DNA from: an uncultured Saprospiraceae bacterium
Lineage (GTDB): Bacteria > Bacteroidota > Bacteroidia > Chitinophagales > Saprospiraceae
Length of the DNA stretch: 40,060 nucleotides
Direction: 5' to 3'
Assembly (NCBI GenBank): GCA_938015805.1
Contig: CALLXF010000059.1
Coordinates: 1-40,060, forward strand
The stretch's first letter is position 1. The number at the start of each line of letters is the position of its first letter. The notes below the pieces were generated by a model. That model searched no databases. It had not been told where the DNA came from and saw only the letters and a list, made by a program, of their open reading frames with translations. Shown here one piece after another: positions 1 through 9,085 of this stretch. A program made the position numbers and the translations under genes.

Positions 1-2310
1 TATTATTATCAAGAATTTATGAAACATAATCAGTTCTTTGACGAAATCAGAACGATTATGGAAACGCCTAATTTTGAGATAGACAGAAATTTACGTAGTG
101 ATTTATTAAAGCAATTTCGTAGAAAAATCAAAGACGCAGAGGTGCCTGAATGGATGATGACGGAATTATCTAAATTACAAGCTGAGTTCCCAGAAGGTAT
201 TTCAATTAGATGTCGATCAAGTACGAATAACGAGGATTTACCAGGTTTTAATGGAGCAGGGTTGTATACTTCTAAAACACAACATCCTGACGAAGGACAT
301 ATCTCAAAATCCATAAAACAAGTTTACGCTAGTATGTGGAATTTTAGAGCTTTTGACGAAAGAGATTTTTATAGAGTCGACCATTTTATAGCAGCCATGG
401 GCGTATTATGTCATCCTAACTATCAAGAGGAAAAATCTAACGGTGTAGGAGTAAGTATCGATCCGATTTATCAAACTGCTAATACTTTTTATTTAAACAC
501 TCAAGTCGGAGAAGCCTTAATAACTAACCCTGAGGCAAATGAAATTCCAGAAGAATTATTACTTAATGAAGATCCAGAAGAGGGATACTTCGTTTTAAGA
601 TATTCTAATCTTGTTCCTGACGACGAACTCGTCATGGGGGAAGAATATCTAGACTTAATGAGGAACTATCTTAAGGTCATCCACGATGAATTTGCAATCT
701 TATACAACGTGGTCGGTGCAGAAGGTTTTGGGATGGATATAGAATATAAAGTTACGGCTCAGGACCAGCTGATTATTAAACAAGCAAGACCATGGGTGTC
801 TTTCTGGGCAGAAATAAAATCTAATTTTGATCTTGCGGTAGTAGAAATTACGGATCCTGAAAGTTCCTCCTCCTTAGGAGACTCAGAACTGATCACCGCT
901 AATGTTGCCAACAAAGGCTTAAGAGACATGCAAGACTTTGACCTATCTCTTATGTTAGATGATGTGGTGATAGAGACCATCACCATTACTGATAAAATAG
1001 AACCTTTTAGTAATAGTAATTATCAATTTACAACTCCATTAGACTTATCTGCTTTAGGTGACTATAATATAGGAACTATAGTGTCTCACCCTAATGATGG
1101 TTATGATAAAAATGATACGCTCCGATCCGTCATCAGTAAAATACATTTATTGGAAGGTGCTATTACAGCGGAAGTAGAAAATGTAAAATGTGGATCAGAA
1201 ATAGATGTTCTAACGACTATTACTAACCATGGCGAACAAACTTTTACTAACACTATGATAGAGGTAGAAGTAAATGGTGCCAAAGTGGATACGTTTATTT
1301 ACGATTTTAGTATACCCTACTTAGCGCAAGCTGTATTTACCATTAGCGTAGACCAGAATCTCACTCAAGTAGAAAACGAAATTATTCTTAATCTGATCAG
1401 TGTAAACGACCAACCTGACGCAATCTCAGGAAATAACTCAGCAACAGTAACTAGTACCCTAGACAGTCAATATAATTACGTAACGCTAATCATAAACGCA
1501 GATGAATATTCGGAGGAAACATCATGGGCCGTTTATGATGACACTAATAATGAACTCGTTACATCTGGAAGCTTACCTAGTGACATAGATCTTTTTACAG
1601 AAGATATTTGTGTAGATTACGAGTCGTGTTTTACCCTTTACGTTTACGACACTTTTGGGGACGGGATATGTTGCTCATATGGTATGGGTAATTTTCAAAT
1701 ACAAGACGCCAGTGGTAATGTGCTAGCCTATAATAATGGAAGTTTTGGAAGTGAAGCAGCAGAAGAGTTTTGTCCTCAAGATGGTTGTTTGATCACAGCT
1801 ACAGTCGCGACCACCAATACCTCTACGCTAACTAGTGCAGATGGTTCTATAAATATTATGGCTAGTAATGGAGTCGCTCCTTATGAGTACAGTATAGACG
1901 ACGGTCAGAATTATTCCAGTACAGACTTTTTTGATAATTTGCCTTACGGCGAATATATGATAGCAGTCAAAGATGCAAATCAAGAATGTACTTATAAAGC
2001 AACGGTTTTTATAAATGCGGATTTACTCATCAGTGTTGAGGACTTAGAGCAAGGTAGTCTAATTGCATATCCTAATCCTACTGACGGTTTATTTACCATC
2101 GAGATTAATAACCTACCTACTAATACAAAAGAAATAAAACTGGAGCTATTTGACAGTATGGGAAAAAATGTTTATTCAGAGAGCTTAAACTCTAGTTCGG
2201 GAAATACTAAAACACAAATCTCTATGGTAGATTATCCGGCAGGATTGTATTATGCTAGATGCTCTAGTACATCGTTTAAACAAACTATTAAAATCACTAA
2301 AATAAAATAG
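1..2310 (+). CDS. Secreted PEP/pyruvate-binding (PPDK_N-like) protein with T9SS sorting domain, 5'-truncated
   Basis: The reading frame is open from base 1, so the true start lies upstream; the first in-frame ATG, at 19, is probably internal. The first ~250 visible residues resemble the ATP-binding N-terminal domain of pyruvate phosphate dikinase/PEP synthase: ISIRCRSSTNNEDLPGFNGA carries the typical R-SS-NEDL-GF-GAGLY motif, and IIKQARPW matches the family's strand-end QARP motif. Next come a CARDB-like beta region (~280-490), a cysteine-rich segment with FGDGICCSYGMG (~550), an SprB-like repeat (~595-660), and a type A T9SS C-terminal domain from about residue 690 (IAYPNPTDGLF, then PAGLYYAR). 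The family is normally cytoplasmic and uses ATP, so export of this domain is odd. Export is inferred from the sorting domain, since the signal peptide is outside the window. The domain call is good; substrate and activity are unknown. Confidence 0.85.
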   Translation, partial: YYYQEFMKHNQFFDEIRTIMETPNFEIDRNLRSDLLKQFRRKIKDAEVPEWMMTELSKLQAEFPEGISIRCRSSTNNEDLPGFNGAGLYTSKTQHPDEGHISKSIKQVYASMWNFRAFDERDFYRVDHFIAAMGVLCHPNYQEEKSNGVGVSIDPIYQTANTFYLNTQVGEALITNPEANEIPEELLLNEDPEEGYFVLRYSNLVPDDELVMGEEYLDLMRNYLKVIHDEFAILYNVVGAEGFGMDIEYKVTAQDQLIIKQARPWVSFWAEIKSNFDLAVVEITDPESSSSLGDSELITANVANKGLRDMQDFDLSLMLDDVVIETITITDKIEPFSNSNYQFTTPLDLSALGDYNIGTIVSHPNDGYDKNDTLRSVISKIHLLEGAITAEVENVKCGSEIDVLTTITNHGEQTFTNTMIEVEVNGAKVDTFIYDFSIPYLAQAVFTISVDQNLTQVENEIILNLISVNDQPDAISGNNSATVTSTLDSQYNYVTLIINADEYSEETSWAVYDDTNNELVTSGSLPSDIDLFTEDICVDYESCFTLYVYDTFGDGICCSYGMGNFQIQDASGNVLAYNNGSFGSEAAEEFCPQDGCLITATVATTNTSTLTSADGSINIMASNGVAPYEYSIDDGQNYSSTDFFDNLPYGEYMIAVKDANQECTYKATVFINADLLISVEDLEQGSLIAYPNPTDGLFTIEINNLPTNTKEIKLELFDSMGKNVYSESLNSSSGNTKTQISMVDYPAGLYYARCSSTSFKQTIKITKIK

Positions 2311-2640
2311 TACACGTTGTTTTCAAATTCAGAATATTCAGAAATGAATGTTCTGAATTTGAAATCAAAAACAAATTTTCCTGTATCAATAACGTTTATT
2401 TTCTATCGAATCTAATCTTCATTTTAAAAACATACTGAGACTGTTTTAAAACATTGGTGTAAACCTATCCCCTCTTTTTATAAGTATTTACAATACTTTG
2501 ACCCTGCCGCAGATTAACATTAAAAATTTACTTTATTATCAACGGACTAACAATTAAACGATCACGACAAAAGTGATACTCTACTATGATTTTTCCTTTA
2601 TAAATGATTAAATTACTGATATCAGAAAAATTTAAAAATC
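2311..2640. other. Intergenic region between two T9SS genes
   Basis: These 330 bases hold the hairpin at 2321-2364 and about 270 bases of AT-rich DNA that presumably contains the promoter of the beta-helix gene. I saw no convincing ORF, and no clean TAnnTTTG box at a sensible distance from the ATG at 2641. Confidence 0.6.
2321..2364 (+). terminator. Intrinsic-terminator-like hairpin after the PPDK_N-like gene
   Basis: A 20-bp stem (2321-2340 with 2345-2364) has one G-U wobble and closes on a GAAA tetraloop. It starts 10 bases after the stop codon of the upstream gene. The downstream side is only moderately T-rich. Its position and stem length suggest transcript end or 3'-end stabilisation. 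Confidence 0.7.
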
Positions 2641-5055
2641 ATGAAAGCAAAAATCACTACTACCGTTCTATTGAGTTTTATATTCTTACTTATTTCAAAT
2701 TTTACCTTTTCCCAAACCTATGTAAATCTAAATGCCTCAGGAAATAATGACGGCTCCTCTTGGGCTGATGCCTACGAAGATCTATCGGATGCTTTAGAAA
2801 ATACTATATCGGGAGAAATCTGGGTAGCCCAGGGAACATACTTACCGTCGTCTTCATTAAACGGTTCCGTTTCCTTTACTATACAATCTGGTTTATCTAT
2901 TTATGGAGGCTTTGACGGAACAGAGACAAGTCTTGCACAGAGAGACCTTACTAATAATAAGACAATACTCAGCGGAGATATAAATGGTGACGATATAGAA
3001 GACGATTATGAAACAAATCGTGGAGATAATGCAGCTCATGTTTTATATATTGATAGTCTCATAAACACTGCTGTTATCTTAAACGGACTTAATATTGTCT
3101 CAGGTCACACCGGTGATGATCCTGACTTACCAGAAATAAACTGGAGAGGTGGTGGTATATTTTCCTATAGCGCAATAGAAATCCAAAACTGCAATTTTTC
3201 TCAAAACTTTGGCCGTGCAGGTGCCTGTATTTATCTTACAGGATCAACAGGTGGTGGTAGTAACTCGTCTTTTACGAACTCTACATTTACTAATAACAGA
3301 TCCACAGCTCAGTCTGCAGGCTTGTTTATAAATACAGTTTCTGACATAACAATTACAGAATGTGATTTCTCTTTTAACGAAACTACCAGAGGAGCGTTGT
3401 ATCCATTGTACTGTAGTAATGTAATGGTAAACGGTTGTACGTTTACCAATAATGAAACATTATTTAACACTGATTTTGGAGGAGCTGTATTTGCATGGAA
3501 CAATATATCATTAGTATTTAATGGTTGTCAGTTTATAGAAAATACAGCAGGGAATGGAGCCGTCATTTATCTAGATGGAAGAGAAACAGAAATAGATATT
3601 AGCGAAGCAAGCTTTACTGGATGTGTCTTTAGTGGTAATAGAGCTTTAGATTTTGGAGGTGGTGCAATCTACTCCTGGATGAGTACCCATGATATAAGTA
3701 ACAGTAGCTTTGGAAGTAATTTTGCTAATAACGGTTCCCACATATTTAATGGAGGAAATGATAAACGTATAAATTACATAGGAGTAGAATTTGTTGGTGG
3801 CAGTGCTCTTTTTGGAGGAGCGATAAATTGTTACGGCGAAAATACATTTTACGAAATCGAGACATGTAGCTTTAGAGGCAACCAAGCCGCTACTAGTGGT
3901 GGTGGAATTATCGGAGGATTTGGTGCCGAAATAAATATTTCTAATTGCGAGTTTTTAGAAAATATTGCCAGTTTTGGGGCGGGGATATCCATCCAAAACG
4001 ACCTGACTAATTTAAATATTTCTGGTTCTCTATTTGACTCTAATGCAGCCTCTTTAAATGGAGGCGGTGTACGTGTAGGTAGTTCTGGAAATCTCAATAT
4101 CACAGGCACTCTCTTTAAAGAAAACTCAGCAGATGTAGGTGGAGGCTTACATGTTGCGGAAGCTATAGATTCCATCGGTACACTAGTGCTAGATATAAAA
4201 GACTCTGTCTTTAATGGGAACACTGTAGATACACAAGGAGCCGGTATCAACCTTCTAAATGTAAATGGAAATATTACAAATGTGGTTTGCAATAATAACT
4301 TTAATCTTTCTGGAGTTGCAGGCGGCGGTATATCTATTAACGTAAGTGACAGTGCGGACAAAACTTTAAATATAACAAACGCAACTATAGTAAATAATTT
4401 TGCTCCGATCGGAGGTGGAATTGCCACTTTTACAGACTCTACTTCTAGCACTCTAAACCTCAATATCCAAAACACGATTTTATTTAATACCGGTTCTAAA
4501 AACTACGAGGTGGAAGACGGAACTCCTATTATCAACTCACTCGGTGGCAATCTAAGTGGTGACTTAACCACCACAGATATTTTTACAAATACGCTTGATC
4601 AAAATAATATAGAAGATATGTTTTTTGTAAATGGACAGTCCGATTATCACCTAACAGCTCAAAGTCCCGCTGTAAATGCAGGTGTAGATAGTGGAGCCCC
4701 TCTACTAGATCTAGATGGTAATCCGAGAGTAGGTAGCACGGATGCCGGTGCCTACGAATTCCAAGGAATGGTAAACACTTCCGAAACTTTGTTTTCTGGA
4801 GGAAGTCTGATATCTATCTACCCTAACCCAGTACAACGAGTCTTAAACTTATCCTTTGACAGTGGGTGGACGGGAAATTTTACGATCAGTGTGATATCTA
4901 TGGATGGTAAAGCAGTAATGTTATCCCGGAGGAATAAAAGAAAAAATAGCTTTACAGATCAACTAGACGTATCGACTTTACAACCTAATACGTATCAAGT
5001 TATAATCGATAACGGTAAGGAAACGGTAGTAAGAAAATTTATTAAAGTAAAATAG
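2641..5055 (+). CDS. Right-handed beta-helix (choice-of-anchor Q / Pmp-like) T9SS surface protein
   Basis: An N-terminal signal peptide (a hydrophobic stretch ending FTFSQ, ~residue 25) leads into YVNLNASGNNDGSSWADAY, the usual opening of Bacteroidota beta-helix proteins. Residues ~60-640 are irregular repeats of the kind GGGI/GGAI followed by S-F--N, as in polymorphic outer-membrane proteins and parallel beta-helices. A segment near 650-705 (SPAVNAGVDSG then DLDGNPR) is typical of the choice-of-anchor Q region. The C-terminus has a type A T9SS domain from about residue 725 (SIYPNPVQRVLNLSF). It is likely secreted by T9SS and attached to the cell surface or released; polysaccharide binding or adhesion is inferred only. 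The start is the ATG after an A-rich leader. Confidence 0.88.
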   Translation: MKAKITTTVLLSFIFLLISNFTFSQTYVNLNASGNNDGSSWADAYEDLSDALENTISGEIWVAQGTYLPSSSLNGSVSFTIQSGLSIYGGFDGTETSLAQRDLTNNKTILSGDINGDDIEDDYETNRGDNAAHVLYIDSLINTAVILNGLNIVSGHTGDDPDLPEINWRGGGIFSYSAIEIQNCNFSQNFGRAGACIYLTGSTGGGSNSSFTNSTFTNNRSTAQSAGLFINTVSDITITECDFSFNETTRGALYPLYCSNVMVNGCTFTNNETLFNTDFGGAVFAWNNISLVFNGCQFIENTAGNGAVIYLDGRETEIDISEASFTGCVFSGNRALDFGGGAIYSWMSTHDISNSSFGSNFANNGSHIFNGGNDKRINYIGVEFVGGSALFGGAINCYGENTFYEIETCSFRGNQAATSGGGIIGGFGAEINISNCEFLENIASFGAGISIQNDLTNLNISGSLFDSNAASLNGGGVRVGSSGNLNITGTLFKENSADVGGGLHVAEAIDSIGTLVLDIKDSVFNGNTVDTQGAGINLLNVNGNITNVVCNNNFNLSGVAGGGISINVSDSADKTLNITNATIVNNFAPIGGGIATFTDSTSSTLNLNIQNTILFNTGSKNYEVEDGTPIINSLGGNLSGDLTTTDIFTNTLDQNNIEDMFFVNGQSDYHLTAQSPAVNAGVDSGAPLLDLDGNPRVGSTDAGAYEFQGMVNTSETLFSGGSLISIYPNPVQRVLNLSFDSGWTGNFTISVISMDGKAVMLSRRNKRKNSFTDQLDVSTLQPNTYQVIIDNGKETVVRKFIKVK

Positions 5056-5079
5056 TTTTTGGCTTTCGCCAATGAAATA
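5056..5079 (+). repeat. Dispersed GGCTTTCGCCAAT repeat, left inverted copy
   Basis: A 24-bp segment begins directly after the stop codon of the beta-helix gene. Its exact reverse complement lies at 7170-7193. The core (TTGGCTTTCGCCAA) is self-complementary and folds into a 5-bp stem with a 4-base loop. The 13-base core GGCTTTCGCCAAT is at 5061-5073. Confidence 0.85.
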
Positions 5080-5103
5080 CGCAACTCCCTAAAAATAGAA
5101 TTT

Positions 5104-5137
5104 ACCTGAGCCATCTTATCATCTTGATGGCTTAGGT
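5104..5137 (+). terminator. Rho-independent terminator after the beta-helix gene
   Basis: A 12-bp stem (5104-5115 with 5126-5137, one G-U pair) and a 10-base loop are followed by ATTTTTAA. This is a good intrinsic terminator for the gene ending at 5055. Confidence 0.85.
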
Positions 5138-5199
5138 ATTTTTAACTCCAGATTTATTCTTAATTTGAGGAAATATAATTGGATACCTCAAAACTCAAT

Positions 5200-6153
5200 A
5201 TGAATAATCTCAAACCTACTATTCCTATAATTGCAATTTTATATGTCCTCGCTAATATTTTGGGCTTGTTTAGGAATTTTTTTACCGAAAACTCGTACAT
5301 AAAATTTATTTTCAAAGAATTGATTGATGGCAATTTTTACAATATAAATTCGCACTTTTTCCGAATGGTCCTCGGATGGATCATTTTAGTAATCCTCATT
5401 ATGGGCATTATTAAATATTTTAAATCTGACAACAAAATAATAAATCGCCTACTGGAATTTGGGTTAATGTATTCGGTAATGAATACTATTCTCTATGCTC
5501 CGATTACTATTTCTAGATTTTTAGGATATAACTCTTTTGGAGATCAAAAGTTTTCCATCATATGGTATATACAATCCTTTACATTCTTGATAGCAGCTAT
5601 AATCGTCTGCATATATTTTGCTAAGCAAATTAAAACGTTTCAGAAACCTGCTTTTGGACCTAGAGAAAAATCCTATGGCCCGACACCGTTCGAACAGTAT
5701 TTAGAAAGTGATAAAATCGCATCCAGCAAAGGACTCAGATTTAAAAATTACCTCATCGACAGTTTTTTTATTTACATAATGGCGTTTGGAGCAATAGCAC
5801 AATACATTACTTATTTTTCCATGGCTAGTTTAAGTGGTTTAGGAAACTCCATAGGGATACAGCTCGTTTTTATTTTTGCACTGTGGATATATTACCTATT
5901 GATGGAGGCGATCTTTGGAAAAACCCTAGGTAAAATCATAACTGGATCGGCCGTACAGTTTTACGGCAAGTCATCATTTGCTGGTGCATTAGGAAGATCA
6001 TTTTGCAGGTTTATACCTTTTGATGCATTGAGTTATTTATTTAAAAATGGATATGGATGGCATGATCAGTTTAGCAAAACAACAGTAGAACTATTAACCC
6101 AGACAAGTGTCATTGACGACAGTGATCATACAAAACATTTAATAGAAGGCTAA
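5200..6153 (+). CDS. RDD-family integral membrane protein
   Basis: The N-terminal half has about four predicted membrane segments (near residues 8-25, 50-70, 85-105 and 118-140, counted from the ATG at 5200). The C-terminal half is an RDD domain: LRFKNYLIDSFFIYIMA, then a membrane helix ending MEAIFGKTLGKIITG, then GRSFCRFIPFDAL and a closing GWHDQFSKTTVE, matching the family's conserved R, D and HD-S-T positions. RDD proteins are poorly understood; some act in transport or ion homeostasis. The start is uncertain: a TTG at 5179, preceded by GAGGAA at a reasonable distance, would add seven residues; I chose the ATG. It lies with the next gene inside the inverted-repeat bracket 5056-7193. Confidence 0.82.
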   Translation: MNNLKPTIPIIAILYVLANILGLFRNFFTENSYIKFIFKELIDGNFYNINSHFFRMVLGWIILVILIMGIIKYFKSDNKIINRLLEFGLMYSVMNTILYAPITISRFLGYNSFGDQKFSIIWYIQSFTFLIAAIIVCIYFAKQIKTFQKPAFGPREKSYGPTPFEQYLESDKIASSKGLRFKNYLIDSFFIYIMAFGAIAQYITYFSMASLSGLGNSIGIQLVFIFALWIYYLLMEAIFGKTLGKIITGSAVQFYGKSSFAGALGRSFCRFIPFDALSYLFKNGYGWHDQFSKTTVELLTQTSVIDDSDHTKHLIEG

Positions 6154-6209
6154 AATCTACTAACTTAGAAAATAGAAAATACCCTTACCACTATTAAACA
6201 ATCACTATC

Positions 6210-7046
6210 ATGAAACTTAGACATACTATTGTTTTAATATCATTATTATTTTTCTTTAGTCAGTGCAGCGAACCATGTGGTGACATGGCGTGTAAAAACA
6301 ATGGAATCTGCGTAGATGGGGTTTGTGATTGCCCCGAGGGATTTACTGGAACTACATGTGAGATCGATTTAAATCAAAAACTAAAAAGATTAACTCGAGT
6401 AGGAGGTTTTATATTAGAGTACGAATACACCCTAAATAAAAAAATTTCTAAACAAACACTTTACAATATCAATTCTGAAATCGAATTACAATCAGAATTC
6501 GAAATGATAAACGATACTATTATAGAAACAGTAAATGACTTTATGAGTACCCTAACGTATAAAAATAAATACTACGAAGTATCGGAATCTATGATTAGAG
6601 TAGAGACATTTATTAATAATACTATTACAATAAGCAATGAAAAAAGCTTTATGTTTTCAGAAGAATGTGGTTTAACAAATCAGACATTTATTGACTCACT
6701 AGGGATACCACAAATAACGGTAAACTGGATTTATGATGATAACAATTGTAGCTTCAATGCTGAGTACATAAATCAGTATGGCAATATTGATAAAAGAATT
6801 AAAGGAATAATTACTTCTAATAAGCTAAATCCGATTCCGAGTGTTTTTGATCATTTTAATAAGAAAAGAATTGCATTACTAGACACCTCTTATTTTTACA
6901 ACATTTTGCAAGACCCTAATGCAGTTTTTACTCCCGGAATATCGTATTCAGCGAGCTACGAATTTAATTCTAATGGCTTTCCAGAAAAAGAAACTAGAAA
7001 ACATTTTAACGCTTCGGAAACTACATATATCTATGAATATTTATAA
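6210..7046 (+). CDS. EGF-like-domain lipoprotein of unknown function
   Basis: A lipoprotein signal peptide ends in the lipobox FSQC (Cys19). A compact six-cysteine EGF-like module follows at residues 23-50, with the closing pattern CDCPEGFTGTTC. The remaining ~225 residues are beta-rich with YEYTL- and YDDNNCSF-type segments like the YD-type/DUF lipoproteins common in Bacteroidota, and are not otherwise recognised. It lies 56 bases after the RDD gene and may be cotranscribed with it. EGF-like modules are uncommon in bacteria but recur in surface lipoproteins of this phylum, where binding of proteins or glycans is assumed. Confidence 0.75.
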   Translation: MKLRHTIVLISLLFFFSQCSEPCGDMACKNNGICVDGVCDCPEGFTGTTCEIDLNQKLKRLTRVGGFILEYEYTLNKKISKQTLYNINSEIELQSEFEMINDTIIETVNDFMSTLTYKNKYYEVSESMIRVETFINNTITISNEKSFMFSEECGLTNQTFIDSLGIPQITVNWIYDDNNCSFNAEYINQYGNIDKRIKGIITSNKLNPIPSVFDHFNKKRIALLDTSYFYNILQDPNAVFTPGISYSASYEFNSNGFPEKETRKHFNASETTYIYEYL

Positions 7047-7169
7047 CTGCTTATATTGACTTTAACCTAAAACTTTATTCGGTCTACTTCTTTAGGTATC
7101 TCAAGGTCTAAAAAGACATAAAAAGAAACAAGTTGACTCATATTATTGCATTACGTTGTTAATTGATAA

Positions 7170-7193
7170 TATTTCATTGGCGAAAGCCAAAAA
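7170..7193 (-). repeat. Dispersed GGCTTTCGCCAAT repeat, right inverted copy
   Basis: This is the exact reverse complement of 5056-5079 and lies in the 292-base gap before the lipoprotein at 7339. The 13-base core is at 7176-7188. It reads as a TTGGC-GAAA-GCCAA hairpin with a GNRA-type loop on the plus strand. Confidence 0.85.
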
Positions 7194-7338
7194 ACTAAAA
7201 TCAATAATTTTATTTCTGGATGCAGCTTTTTTGATTTAAGAATCATTTTGTTTATGTCGAGTCATTTTACGCATATGCAATACGATCATTTAAATGCCTC
7301 GTTTTAAATTTACTAATCACCATTTTAAATTATAACAA

Positions 7339-9078
7339 ATGAAAAAATTTAGTTTATTACTATTCGTTGCACTATGTCTATTTTCATGTCGAGAGGAAGT
7401 AGATGTGATGGAAGAACCATCTGGACCAGACCCTAAAATTGTAGTTAATGGAAGTGTTTTTGGGCAAGTATTAGATGAAGATGGAAATGCCTTAGAAGAT
7501 GCCACTGTTGTATTTAACGACCAATCCAGTATCAGTGACGAGTATGGAATATTTAGCTTTTCTAATACTAATCTATTCCAAGACGGAACTTTTATTACCG
7601 TACAAAAAGATGGCTACATTACGGGTTCGAGATTATTTTACCCATCGGTAAACGAAACCAGTCATGTTATAGTCCAACTGATCCGAAAATATGTAGTAGA
7701 CGTAATCCCAGCCTCAACGGGAGGAAAAGTAAATTTTGACGGAGCATCAGTTACCTTACCTGCTAATGGGTTTGTAAACGACGATGGCTCTGACTATACT
7801 GGAAATGTTCAAGTAATAGCAAAATGGTTAAATCCAGAAGCACCTGAAACTTTTAATGAAATGCCAGGCGACCTCGTCGGAATTAACTCTGATAATCAAG
7901 CGAGAGCTCTAGCGACCTACGGTATGTTAGCGGTAGAACTAGAGGATATGTCGGGAAATCATTTACAAATAAAAGATGGTTTTACTGCGGATATACAAGT
8001 GCCAGTACCTGCAGCCATGCAAGCAAACGCTCCATCAGAAATTCCTTTATGGCATTTTGATATAGAGAGTGGATACTGGATAGAAGAAGGATCGGCACAA
8101 CTGATTAATGGGGTATATGAAGGAGAAGTAAGTCATTTTTCTTTTTGGAATTGTGATGCCCCATTTCCTCTCATCCAATTATCTGGTACTGTATCGATCA
8201 ATAATCAAGGATTAGAAAATGTAAAAATTAGGATTACGGATCAGAGCACTGGTTTCTTTACTTGTGGCTATACATCTAACAGAGGATTCTTTTCAGGAAA
8301 AGTACCTCAGGACCAAACGATGACTTTAGAAGTGATAGATGACTGTGGTAATGTAATCTATATAGACAGTAACGTAGGCCCATTTTCTACTGATCAGACG
8401 CTATCTCTAATAGATATTAATACAAATAATGCACCTGTAACAATCTCTGGGATAGTAGATAACTGTATAGGGCAGCCAATTAATAACAGCTATGTCTTAG
8501 TTAAATTTGATAATGGAACCATCAAAAACTACCAAGTAGATACAAACGGCAGTTTTAGTTTTACAATCATAAACTGTCACTCAGGAACAGCTACAATCTA
8601 TGGAGTAGACCTTACTAACGACCTCATTTCTGAAGGAATATTAATCGATTTAGATCAAGACGTAAACCTAGGAACACTAGAAGCTTGTGATGAACATATA
8701 ACAGCTAAGTTCCTAATAGACTATGATGGATCTACCTGGAATAGTGCATCTGACTCTATCGCGTACTCCTATCAAACCCAAATATTTACGGACAAAGTTA
8801 TATACGAGATCACAGCTATAAACTGGTTTAATGGTCAGGTAAGCAATACAGAATTTTCGTTACTTAACGGAGCTGCTACAGCAGACTGGACTGGAGATTT
8901 TACAGAAGAAGGTTTTATATGTAATGGTATGGATGCAGAAGCTGGAATAAAAGTTAGTAATACTGGACAGTCATATATTCATCTAAATGGAAGCACAACA
9001 GACATAACAGAAACCGATCCTACTTTATTTAATAATGCTATTACTGAGGTAACTGTTAATATAAGCATCCCCTTATAG
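7339..9078 (+). CDS. Carboxypeptidase-regulatory-like lipoprotein, first gene of an ECF sigma operon
   Basis: The lipobox is LFSC, with Cys17 as the predicted lipidated residue. A carboxypeptidase regulatory-like (CarboxypepD_reg) domain lies at about 35-115 (GSVFGQVLDEDGNALEDATV, then a KDGY motif). A middle domain near 125-270 carries VPVPAAMQANAPSEIPLWHF and a GEVSHFSFWNC motif, as seen in other Bacteroidota surface lipoproteins. A second regulatory-like fold follows at ~370-440 (SGIVDNCIGQPINNSYVLV). The gene ends 7 bases before the ECF sigma gene, so the two are very likely cotranscribed. A cell-envelope structural or sensing role is inferred; there is no enzyme motif. Confidence 0.78.
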   Translation: MKKFSLLLFVALCLFSCREEVDVMEEPSGPDPKIVVNGSVFGQVLDEDGNALEDATVVFNDQSSISDEYGIFSFSNTNLFQDGTFITVQKDGYITGSRLFYPSVNETSHVIVQLIRKYVVDVIPASTGGKVNFDGASVTLPANGFVNDDGSDYTGNVQVIAKWLNPEAPETFNEMPGDLVGINSDNQARALATYGMLAVELEDMSGNHLQIKDGFTADIQVPVPAAMQANAPSEIPLWHFDIESGYWIEEGSAQLINGVYEGEVSHFSFWNCDAPFPLIQLSGTVSINNQGLENVKIRITDQSTGFFTCGYTSNRGFFSGKVPQDQTMTLEVIDDCGNVIYIDSNVGPFSTDQTLSLIDINTNNAPVTISGIVDNCIGQPINNSYVLVKFDNGTIKNYQVDTNGSFSFTIINCHSGTATIYGVDLTNDLISEGILIDLDQDVNLGTLEACDEHITAKFLIDYDGSTWNSASDSIAYSYQTQIFTDKVIYEITAINWFNGQVSNTEFSLLNGAATADWTGDFTEEGFICNGMDAEAGIKVSNTGQSYIHLNGSTTDITETDPTLFNNAITEVTVNISIPL

Positions 9079-9085
9079 AACCCAT

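Noticed and set aside
3870-3885. GAGGCAACC inside the beta-helix gene, matching the ECF -35 motif
   Set aside because: It is within coding sequence and has no CATAT at the required spacing and no gene start downstream.
3849-4475. 208-codon open frame antisense to the beta-helix gene
   Set aside because: It is a shadow of the repeat-rich coding frame, with proline- and leucine-rich low-complexity translation and no ribosome-binding site.
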